From: Oxalobacteraceae bacterium OTU3CINTB1
GTDB lineage: Bacteria > Pseudomonadota > Gammaproteobacteria > Burkholderiales > Burkholderiaceae_D
DNA length: 64,000 bases
Assembly: GCA_024123955.1 (NCBI GenBank)
Contig: CP099652.1
Span: 2,852,001-2,916,000, forward strand
Reading direction: 5' to 3'
Notes under the pieces: generated by a model
What the model was told of the DNA's origin: nothing
Seen by the model: only the letters and a program-made list of their open reading frames with translations
Database searches by the model: none
Made by a program: the position numbers and the translations under genes
Shown here: positions 8,532 to 15,708 of the stretch, one piece after another
How positions within the stretch are numbered: position 1 is the stretch's first letter
Layout of the letters: each line of letters begins with the position of its first letter

Positions 8532-10151
8532 ATGACTAAAAACCCGCTCCAAACCGGCCTGCTTGGCGTCCCTTACCGCAGCCCGCAGCAGGTGCGCGAA
8601 GACCTGTTGGCGCGTCGCGAGATCGCGCTGCTCGACGTGCGCGAGGAAGACCCGCACGCACAGGCACACCCGCTGTTCGCCGCCAACCTGCCGTACGGCC
8701 GCATCGAACTCGATGCCTACGCCAAGCTGCCGCGCCGTGATGTGCCCATCGTCGTACTGGATGGCGGTGAGGGCCTGGCCGTATCCGCCGCCAGCCGCCT
8801 GCGGCAGTTGGGCTACACCGACGTCTCGCTGCTCGCCGGAGGCGTCGCAGGCTGGCAGGCCGCCGGGGGCGAATTGTTCCGCGACGTGAATGTGCCCAGC
8901 AAAGCCTTCGGCGAACTGGTGGAGGCGAAGCTTCACACGCCATCGCTGTCGGCGCCGGAGGTGAAGGCGCTGATCGACGGCGGCAAGGATATCGTCATCC
9001 TCGATGCGCGCCGTTACGACGAGTACCAGACCATGAGCATTCCCGGCAGCTTCAGCGTTCCCGGCGCGGAGCTGGCGCTGCGCGCGCGCGAGCTGGCGCC
9101 GAACCCGAAGACACAAATTATCGTCAACTGCGCCGGCCGCACCCGCAGCATCATCGGCACGCAATCGCTGATTAACGCCGGAATTCCCAATCCGGTTGCT
9201 GCGCTGCGCAACGGCACGATCGGCTGGACTTTGGCGCGCCAAAAACTGGAACACGGCCAGTCGCGAAGCTATCCGCCGGCGTCCGATAACAACCGCCTGA
9301 CCGCCGCCGACGACGCCAGATCGCTGGCTGACCGCACCGGTGTGCGCCGCCTCGATCGCGCGGGACTGGACCAACTGCGGGCCGACGCCGCCCGCACCAC
9401 CTATCTGTTCGATGTGCGCGGTCCGGCGGAATTCCGCGACGGCCGCCTGCCTGGCTTCCGCTCCGCGCCGGGAGGCCAGCTTGTGCAGGAGACCGAACAG
9501 TTTGCGCCGGTGCGCGGCGCCCGCATTGTGCTGGCCGACAGCGACGGTGTGCGCGCCAACCTCACCGCGCATTGGCTGGCTCAAATGAACCACGAGGTCT
9601 ATGTGGTCGACGGGCTGCAAGCCGCCGACTTCAATGTGGCGGAGGCATGGACCGACGAACTTCCGCCGCATCCCGAAGTACGCGAGATCGGCACGGAGGC
9701 ACTTGCGCAATGGCTCGCCGAGGCGCCGGAGGAAACGGTGCTGCTGGACTTCACCTCAGGTGTCAATTATCAAAAGCGTCATATTCCCGGCGCATGGTTC
9801 GCGCTGCGCTCCGAATTGCCGGCGATCGTATCTAAGCTTTCGCCCGGCGCCAAACGGTTTGTGCTCACCTGCGGCAGCAGCCTGCTAGCGCGTTATGTCG
9901 CCGGCGACCTGCACGCGCTGACCGATCTGCCGATACGCGTACTGACCGGCGGGACGACGGCATGGGCCGCCGTCGGACTGCCGCTGGAAGAGGGGCCGAC
10001 GCGCCTGGCCTCGCCGCTGATCGACCGCTATCGCCGGCCTTACGAGGGAACCGATAATCAAGACGCGGCGATGCAGGCCTACCTGGATTGGGAGTTTGGC
10101 CTGGTCGAACAGCTCGCACGTGACGCCACACACGGGTTTGTGGTTTTCTGA
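8532..10151 (+). CDS. Four-domain rhodanese-like sulfurtransferase
   Basis: Protein of 539 residues made of four tandem rhodanese homology domains (roughly 15-120, 135-240, 270-375 and 385-490) and a short C-terminal tail. Only the second and fourth carry the persulfide-forming Cys: C200 in IVNCAGRTR and C447 in VLTCGSSLLAR. The equivalent loops of domains one and three read VLDGGEG and LADSDGV and lack Cys. The layout is inactive-active-inactive-active, i.e. a duplicated two-domain rhodanese. It is the last gene of the operon and has no export signal, so it probably handles sulfane or sulfite sulfur released in the cytoplasm. An AAGGA site precedes the ATG. A hairpin follows the stop. Confidence 0.88.
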   Translation: MTKNPLQTGLLGVPYRSPQQVREDLLARREIALLDVREEDPHAQAHPLFAANLPYGRIELDAYAKLPRRDVPIVVLDGGEGLAVSAASRLRQLGYTDVSLLAGGVAGWQAAGGELFRDVNVPSKAFGELVEAKLHTPSLSAPEVKALIDGGKDIVILDARRYDEYQTMSIPGSFSVPGAELALRARELAPNPKTQIIVNCAGRTRSIIGTQSLINAGIPNPVAALRNGTIGWTLARQKLEHGQSRSYPPASDNNRLTAADDARSLADRTGVRRLDRAGLDQLRADAARTTYLFDVRGPAEFRDGRLPGFRSAPGGQLVQETEQFAPVRGARIVLADSDGVRANLTAHWLAQMNHEVYVVDGLQAADFNVAEAWTDELPPHPEVREIGTEALAQWLAEAPEETVLLDFTSGVNYQKRHIPGAWFALRSELPAIVSKLSPGAKRFVLTCGSSLLARYVAGDLHALTDLPIRVLTGGTTAWAAVGLPLEEGPTRLASPLIDRYRRPYEGTDNQDAAMQAYLDWEFGLVEQLARDATHGFVVF

Positions 10152-10171
10152 CTAATCTTCCTTGCAACAAG

Positions 10172-10214
10172 CGCAACGCGATGCGTCACTTAATGGATGC
10201 ATGCGTTGCGTTTT
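10172..10214 (+). terminator. Hairpin terminator after the sulfur operon
   Basis: Arms CGCAACGC (10172-10179) and GCGTTGCG (10203-10210) pair perfectly. An inner ATGC/GCAT extends the stem across a one-base bulge, and TTTT follows. It lies 20 bp past the rhodanese stop. The T run is short, so strength is uncertain. Confidence 0.5.
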
Positions 10215-10315
10215 GGTTGCGGCGCAGCGTAAATTTCCTCATTGTTGTCTTGTGGTAACAGGGTTCCGGTATACTTAAATGTAGCCGAGCAACAATCGAA
10301 TCTTTTAACACTTTT

Positions 10316-12049
10316 ATGAGAAAAGTCACCATGACTATTACCAAGCGCTTGATTCTGACCCTGTCATTGGCGCTACTCGCGCTGATCTTTGTCGGCTTCA
10401 CCGGCCTGAATCAGTTGTCGCGCGCCCAAGCGCGGCTGGACCTGGTGCAAACCCGTTTAGTCCCGAGCATCGCTGGCCTGAACGAGGCCAAAGGCTACCT
10501 CGCCGACAGCCGCCTGGCCGGCTATCGTCTCTCGGTGTTCTCCAACCTGACGGATAAAACGGCGCTCGACAAGGCGTACAACGAGGCCCACGCCAAGTTC
10601 GATACCGTCATCGCGACGTATGAGAAAGAACGCATCTTCGACGACACCGACCGCAAGCTGCTGGAGGCCGACAAGGCCAACATGGCAGCCTATCGCCAGG
10701 CGCTGATCCCGTTCCTGGCCGGCGCCCACGCCGGCGACATGGATGCGGTGCGCGCCACGCTGATGCCCGGCACGCCGCTGGCCGTGACGGCCGGCGCGCT
10801 GAAAAAAGGCTTCGACGACCACATCGCCTATAACAATAAGCTGAGCGACGATATCCGTACCGAGAGCGGCGCAGCGTATTCCTTCGCTTTCCGCCTGATG
10901 CTGTCGGTGATCGTGCTTGGCCTGCTGGTGACCGGCGCGCTGGCATGGCAGCTCTATAGCATCATCAAGAGCAGCCTTGAAAGCATCCGCAGCACCCTGG
11001 TCAATGTCAGCCAGACGCTGGACCTGACCCAGAAAATCCCGGTCCAGCGCATGGACGAAATCGGTCACACCGCGGTCGCCTTCAACAAGCTGCTGGAGCA
11101 GATCGCCGGCGTGATCGACACCGTGCGCGCCGCCACCAGCGCGGTCGGCACGGCCTCGCAGCAGATCGCATCGGGCACCGGCGACCTGTCGAACCGTACC
11201 TCGTCGCAGGCGGCCTCGCTCGAGGAAACCGCCGCCAGCATGGAGCAATTGACGTCCACGGTCGGCCAGAACGCCGATAACGCGCGCCAGGCCAACCAGC
11301 TGGCACGGTCGGCTTCCGACGTCGCGGCGCAGGGCGGCAGCGTGGTCGAGCAGGTCGTCGTGACCATGGGTTCGATCAACGAATCGTCGCGCAAGATCGT
11401 CGACATCATCTCGGTCATCGACGGCATCGCCTTCCAGACCAACATCCTGGCGTTGAACGCGGCGGTCGAAGCGGCACGTGCCGGTGAACAGGGCCGCGGC
11501 TTCGCGGTCGTGGCGACCGAAGTGCGCAATCTGGCGCAGCGTTCGGCGGCGGCGGCGAAAGAGATCAAGGCGCTGATCGACGACTCGGTCGAAAAAGTCG
11601 GTTCCGGCACCAAGCTGGTCGAGCAGGCCGGTTCGACGATGAACGAAGTCGTCTCCAGCATCAAGCAGGTGACCGACATCGTCGGCGAAATCAGCGCCGC
11701 CACGCAAGAGCAGAACGATGGCATCGCCCAGGTGCACCAGTCGATCACGCAGATGGACGAGACCACGCAGCAGAATTCGGCCTTGGTGGAGCAGACCGCT
11801 GCCGCCGCGCAGACCCTGCGCGACCAGGCGGATGCACTGGAGCGTGTGGTCAGCGCGTTCACGATCGGCGCGCAGCAGGTTGGCTACACGCCGCCGCCGG
11901 CGCGCCCCGCCGTGCGCAGCGCGCCGGTGGCGAAGAAGCTGCCTCCGAAGCCGGTTGTAAAGGCCGCCGCCAAGCCATTGGCGTCCCCTGCGCAGAAGGC
12001 CAAGACCACCGCTGCCGCGACGTCGAGCGGCGAGTGGGAAGAGTTCTGA
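10316..12049 (+). CDS. Methyl-accepting chemotaxis protein with CheR-binding tail
   Basis: Transmembrane chemoreceptor of 577 residues. TM1 lies near residues 11-29, followed by a periplasmic four-helix-bundle-type sensor (about 30-188), TM2 (189-214), a HAMP linker (215-270) and the cytoplasmic MA domain with the invariant hairpin tip (FQTNILALNAAVEAARAGEQ). The C-terminus is an Ala/Pro/Lys linker ending GEWEEF, matching the xWxxF pentapeptide that docks methyltransferase CheR, so adaptation is expected. A second ATG at 10331 (MTITKRL) is a credible alternative start. A TATACT -10-like box lies at 10270-10275. The ligand cannot be told from sequence. Confidence 0.93.
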   Translation: MRKVTMTITKRLILTLSLALLALIFVGFTGLNQLSRAQARLDLVQTRLVPSIAGLNEAKGYLADSRLAGYRLSVFSNLTDKTALDKAYNEAHAKFDTVIATYEKERIFDDTDRKLLEADKANMAAYRQALIPFLAGAHAGDMDAVRATLMPGTPLAVTAGALKKGFDDHIAYNNKLSDDIRTESGAAYSFAFRLMLSVIVLGLLVTGALAWQLYSIIKSSLESIRSTLVNVSQTLDLTQKIPVQRMDEIGHTAVAFNKLLEQIAGVIDTVRAATSAVGTASQQIASGTGDLSNRTSSQAASLEETAASMEQLTSTVGQNADNARQANQLARSASDVAAQGGSVVEQVVVTMGSINESSRKIVDIISVIDGIAFQTNILALNAAVEAARAGEQGRGFAVVATEVRNLAQRSAAAAKEIKALIDDSVEKVGSGTKLVEQAGSTMNEVVSSIKQVTDIVGEISAATQEQNDGIAQVHQSITQMDETTQQNSALVEQTAAAAQTLRDQADALERVVSAFTIGAQQVGYTPPPARPAVRSAPVAKKLPPKPVVKAAAKPLASPAQKAKTTAAATSSGEWEEF

Positions 12050-12112
12050 CCGGGGTAGGCTTTTAATTTGGCGGACGACGTGATTTTGTTGTCCGCGCTA
12101 CAATCGGGAACC

Positions 12113-12138
12113 AACGCGCCACCTTGCCGTGGCGCGTT
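12113..12138 (+). promoter_or_regulatory. Perfect 10-bp hairpin in the leader of the aldo/keto reductase
   Basis: AACGCGCCAC (12113-12122) and GTGGCGCGTT (12129-12138) are exact reverse complements around a 6-base loop. The hairpin ends 9 bp before the GGAGGG ribosome site (12148-12153). A TACAAT -10-like box lies at 12099-12104, so the hairpin may sit at the 5' end of the message. Confidence 0.45.
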
Positions 12139-12158
12139 TCACGTTCTGGAGGGTAGCC

Positions 12159-13184
12159 ATGAATCACAATCGTTTAGGAAAATCAGGTTTGCGCGTGCCG
12201 GAGCTCAGTTTTGGCACGGCGACTTTTGGAGGGGGCAACGACTTCTTCAAAGCCTGGGGCAACACCGATGCCGGCGGCGCTACGCGCCTGATCGATGTCT
12301 GCCTTGAACACGGCGTGTCGATGTTCGACACCGCCGACGTTTATTCGGATGGCCTGGCCGAGGAAGTGCTGGGCCAAGCCATCAAGGGCAAGCGCAATCG
12401 CCTGCTCATCTCCACCAAAGTCACGTTCCCCACCGGCGACGGCGCCAACGATTTCGGCTCCTCGCGCCAGCATTTGATCGATGCCGTCGACAAGTGCCTG
12501 AAGCGGCTGGGCGTCGAGCATATCGACCTGCTGCAGCTGCACGGCCAGGACGACAACACCCCGGTCGAAGAGACGCTGTCCACCTTGGACCAGCTGGTCC
12601 GCGATGGCAAGGTGCGCTACATCGGCGGCTCCAATTTCTCCGGCTGGCACATGATGAAATCGCTGGCGGTGTCGGACCGCTACGGCTATCCGCGCCACGT
12701 CGCCCACCAGGTCTACTACTCGCTGCTGAACCGCGACTATGAATGGGAGCTGATGCCGCTGGCCGAGGATCAGGGTGTCGGCGCGATGGTCTGGAGTCCG
12801 CTGGGGTGGGGCAAGCTGACTGGCAAGATCCGGCGCGGGCAGCCCGCCAAGCCGGGCACCCGCGCGCACGATATCGCCGGCACCGGCCCGCATTTCGAGG
12901 ACGAGCGCCTGTTCCGCATCATCGACGCGCTGGACGTGGTGGCCGAACAAACCGGCAAGACCGTGCCGCAAGTGGCCCTGAACTGGCTGCTGGGGAAGAA
13001 GACCATCTCCAGCGTCATCATCGGCGCGCGCGACGAACAGCAACTGATCGATAACATCGGCGCCACCGGCTGGCGTTTGAGCGCGGAGCAGAACGCGTTG
13101 CTGGAAGCGGCCAGCGACGTGTCGCCGGCCTATCCGGTGTGGCACCAGCGCGGCTTCCCGATGCTGAACGAGCGCGCGGGTTGA
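12159..13184 (+). CDS. Aldo/keto reductase
   Basis: NADPH-dependent oxidoreductase of 341 residues, (beta/alpha)8 fold, reducing an aldehyde or ketone. Catalytic pattern: Asp/Tyr in FDTADVYSDGLAEEVLG, Lys in LISTKVTF and His in LLQLHGQDD; the cofactor segment SSVIIGARDEQQL is near the C-terminus. The ATG at 12159 was chosen over an upstream GTG because GGAGGG sits 5 bp before it and MNHNRLGKSGLRVPEL is a typical family N-terminus. The sequence resembles the subgroup annotated as general stress or auxin-induced aldo/keto reductases. It is monocistronic, with a convergent gene abutting its stop. Confidence 0.92.
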   Translation: MNHNRLGKSGLRVPELSFGTATFGGGNDFFKAWGNTDAGGATRLIDVCLEHGVSMFDTADVYSDGLAEEVLGQAIKGKRNRLLISTKVTFPTGDGANDFGSSRQHLIDAVDKCLKRLGVEHIDLLQLHGQDDNTPVEETLSTLDQLVRDGKVRYIGGSNFSGWHMMKSLAVSDRYGYPRHVAHQVYYSLLNRDYEWELMPLAEDQGVGAMVWSPLGWGKLTGKIRRGQPAKPGTRAHDIAGTGPHFEDERLFRIIDALDVVAEQTGKTVPQVALNWLLGKKTISSVIIGARDEQQLIDNIGATGWRLSAEQNALLEAASDVSPAYPVWHQRGFPMLNERAG

Positions 13185-15272
13185 TTAGAAGGTTTTGATC
13201 AGCGTCGCCCGCAGCGAGCGCGATTCGATGGGGTGGAAGTGGATGTCGGTCACCGGCTCCGCTTCGCCCTTCAACTGCGAAGCGTAGTAGTAATCGATGG
13301 CGGAATCGCGGCGGTTGGTCAGGTTGAACGCCTCCAGTTCCAGCGACAGGTCCCTGGCGATCTTCCAGCCCAGCCGGCCGTTCAAGGTCATGCTGGAATT
13401 GGAGCGTACGCTGTTATCCTCGATCAGCGGACGCGGACCGAAGTAGCGCAACTTCAGCGAGCCGGAAAACGGCCCGCCATTATCTACCGTCACCGCCAGC
13501 TGGCCGGTGCCCTCGATCGCTCCGGCGATGCGGTTGCCATCCGCCGCATCGCCGCGTGTGCGCGCACGCGCATAAGCCAAATCCAGATCGACCGACAGCC
13601 ATTTGAGCGGCTTGTAGTAGTTCGAGAATTCCACGCCGTAGCGGCGGCTTGGCGGACCCGCCTCGGTGGTGCCGGCGTCGCCGACGAAGGTCAGCTCGGA
13701 ATCGAAATCCAGACGATACAACGACAGTGACGATTGAAGGCCTGGCAGCCAGGTGCTGCGCGCACCCAGTTCCATGCCGCGCGACCGCACCAGCGGCGAG
13801 ACTTTGTCCGTCGCCAGCCCGGTCTTCGGATCGATGCGGATCGTGGTGCCGCGTGCGTCGTTGCTGTGGAACCCAGTGCCGATATTGGCGTACAGCTCGG
13901 CCGTCTTCCACGGTCCGTAGATAACACTCAGGCTGGGGCTGACGAGGTGGTCGTTGGCAGTGCCGGAATTGGCCGCCAGGTCGCTGCCGACATCGAAGCG
14001 GTAGCCGTCGATACGCGCGCCCGCGACCGTGCGCCAGGCGTCGTTCCAGCGCGTGCTGTTCTCGGCAAACATCCCTGCGCTGGATTCGACGATGTGGTCC
14101 TTTCGCGTGGTGGAAATCCGCTGGCGCGCCTGCGTGTTGTACAAACCATTGAAGATATTATCGATCTGCAGTTGCAAACCGACGGTGGTTTCGCTGTTCC
14201 AGCCGTCGCCGTGCTGGTGCCAGCTGTGGCTCGCATTCAGGCCGCTGGTCACCCGCTTGTCCGGTTGCGCGAACTGGTCGCCCCGCACCGGATCGTCCAT
14301 GAAGTAAGTGAAGTTGGAGAACAGATCCAGCTGGTTGGCGATGATGTAGGCGTTGACCTTGGAGGAGCTGTCCTGCGTCGTGCGGCGCCATGCGCCGGAG
14401 AGGCTGTAGCGGTGCGCCGCGCCGCCGTCGGTCGGGTCGATGGCGCCATAGCGGCCGATCTGGCCGTCGCGCACAGCACGCAGCGGGATCTGGTCGGTGG
14501 CGTTCCAGTCCGCGCGATACGCCATCAGGCTGACATTGAAGCCGTTGTTGGCGTAGCCTTCGCTGTAGCGCAGCACGGCGTTGAGCTTTTGATAGTTGTC
14601 CGGGTTTTCATACGGGCCGTCGTTGTGCAGCACTTCCAGCGCGTACAGCAGGCTGCCGCGCGGCAGTTCCACGGAATCCGCGAGCAGCGCGCGTCCATAG
14701 CCGTTCTGGCCGGCCGAGACGCTCGCCAGGCCTTGCGTCAGCCGGTTCGCGTACACCACCGACGCCGTGCCGGCGGAGGCGAAGTCGCCTTCCTCGGCGG
14801 AGTAGGGGCCTTTTTTGTAATCGAGCCGCACCGCCAGTTCCGGTATCAGGAAATTGAGATCGGTCCAACCCTGGCCGTGAGCGTGGCTGCGCTGGTTGAC
14901 GGGCATGTCGTCGACCGTGGTGCGCAGGTCGGTGCCGTGGTCCAGATTGAAGCCGCGCAGGTAAAACTGGTTGGCCTTGCCCTCGCCGCTATGCTGGCTG
15001 ACGATAAGGCCTGGCATTGCTTCGAGCAGTTCGCCGGGACGGTAGACGGTGCGCGCGGCCAGCTCCTTTTGCGACACGCTGCCCGCGCTGGCCGCATCGG
15101 CCAGGCCAAGCTGGTTGGCGCGCGAGCCGTCGATGGTCACTCTTTGCAGCAGGTCGTCGGCGTGGACAGGAGACTGGAAGGCGATCGCCGCCAGCATCAC
15201 GGGAAGCAGCCGCTTAGCGGGCGGTTTGATCGATGCTGTCTTGATCGAAAATGAGGGTTTGGATGGCGCCAT
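13185..15272 (-). CDS. TonB-dependent receptor (last gene of M1 peptidase operon)
   Basis: Outer-membrane receptor of about 695 residues. It has a signal peptide (LLPVMLAAIAFQSPVHADD), a plug domain (RPGELLEAMPGLIVSQHSGEG; FYLRGFNLDHGTDLRTTVDD; VRLDYKKGPYSAEEGDF) and a barrel ending in LRATLIKTF. The longest start at 15272 overlaps the upstream DUF6702 gene by 59 bp. A shorter start near 15200 would shorten the overlap and leave a minimal signal peptide, so the N-terminus is uncertain. Same-strand overlap with DUF6702 and the M1 peptidase marks one operon. The plug segment with a His-rich loop (QRSHAHGQGW) is reminiscent of receptors found beside metallopeptidases. Confidence 0.9.
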   Translation of the reverse strand: MAPSKPSFSIKTASIKPPAKRLLPVMLAAIAFQSPVHADDLLQRVTIDGSRANQLGLADAASAGSVSQKELAARTVYRPGELLEAMPGLIVSQHSGEGKANQFYLRGFNLDHGTDLRTTVDDMPVNQRSHAHGQGWTDLNFLIPELAVRLDYKKGPYSAEEGDFASAGTASVVYANRLTQGLASVSAGQNGYGRALLADSVELPRGSLLYALEVLHNDGPYENPDNYQKLNAVLRYSEGYANNGFNVSLMAYRADWNATDQIPLRAVRDGQIGRYGAIDPTDGGAAHRYSLSGAWRRTTQDSSSKVNAYIIANQLDLFSNFTYFMDDPVRGDQFAQPDKRVTSGLNASHSWHQHGDGWNSETTVGLQLQIDNIFNGLYNTQARQRISTTRKDHIVESSAGMFAENSTRWNDAWRTVAGARIDGYRFDVGSDLAANSGTANDHLVSPSLSVIYGPWKTAELYANIGTGFHSNDARGTTIRIDPKTGLATDKVSPLVRSRGMELGARSTWLPGLQSSLSLYRLDFDSELTFVGDAGTTEAGPPSRRYGVEFSNYYKPLKWLSVDLDLAYARARTRGDAADGNRIAGAIEGTGQLAVTVDNGGPFSGSLKLRYFGPRPLIEDNSVRSNSSMTLNGRLGWKIARDLSLELEAFNLTNRRDSAIDYYYASQLKGEAEPVTDIHFHPIESRSLRATLIKTF

Positions 15273-15708
15273 CTGTTTGCAGGTTCACTGTATTCTTTTG
15301 CGAAGGCAGGAAGTCTATCAGCAGGGCGTTGTGAATGCGAGTGCCGGGTTTGAGTTTCGTGCCGGCGATCTCCTGGAAGATGACGACGCTGTCGGCGTCC
15401 GCTTTCACGCCGACCCATTGCAGCGGCAGGCGTTTGTTATCCGGACCGGCAAGCTGGAACTGCTTTTCGACGTAGCGGCGCAGCGGCTGTTCGCTGTCCG
15501 CCTGGCCCAGGTCGAAACTGCGGCCGTACAGATTGGTGAGCAGGGTGGAGACGTCGTGCGACGTGTAGGTGTGCACGATCTCCGTATTGCCGGTGCGGTC
15601 GTTGTAGCTGATATCGGCTATGCCCATGTGAAAATTATGGGCGCCGGCCACCGTGCAGGCGAGTGCCAGCACGGCGGCCGTCAACGAGCGTAAGGCGCGC
15701 AGCGTCAT
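15214..15708 (-). CDS. DUF6702-like exported protein
   Basis: Small exported protein of 164 residues with a clear signal peptide (LTAAVLALACTVAGAHNFH). It resembles the DUF6702 family, whose members begin AHxFHxGIADI and are predicted beta-rich periplasmic proteins. The function is not established. Its ATG overlaps the stop of the upstream M1 peptidase as ATGA (15705-15708), and its 3' end overlaps the TonB receptor, so the three proteins are almost certainly co-produced. The family name is from memory of the N-terminal pattern and should be treated as likely, not certain. Confidence 0.75.
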   Translation of the reverse strand: MTLRALRSLTAAVLALACTVAGAHNFHMGIADISYNDRTGNTEIVHTYTSHDVSTLLTNLYGRSFDLGQADSEQPLRRYVEKQFQLAGPDNKRLPLQWVGVKADADSVVIFQEIAGTKLKPGTRIHNALLIDFLPSQKNTVNLQTDGAIQTLIFDQDSIDQTAR

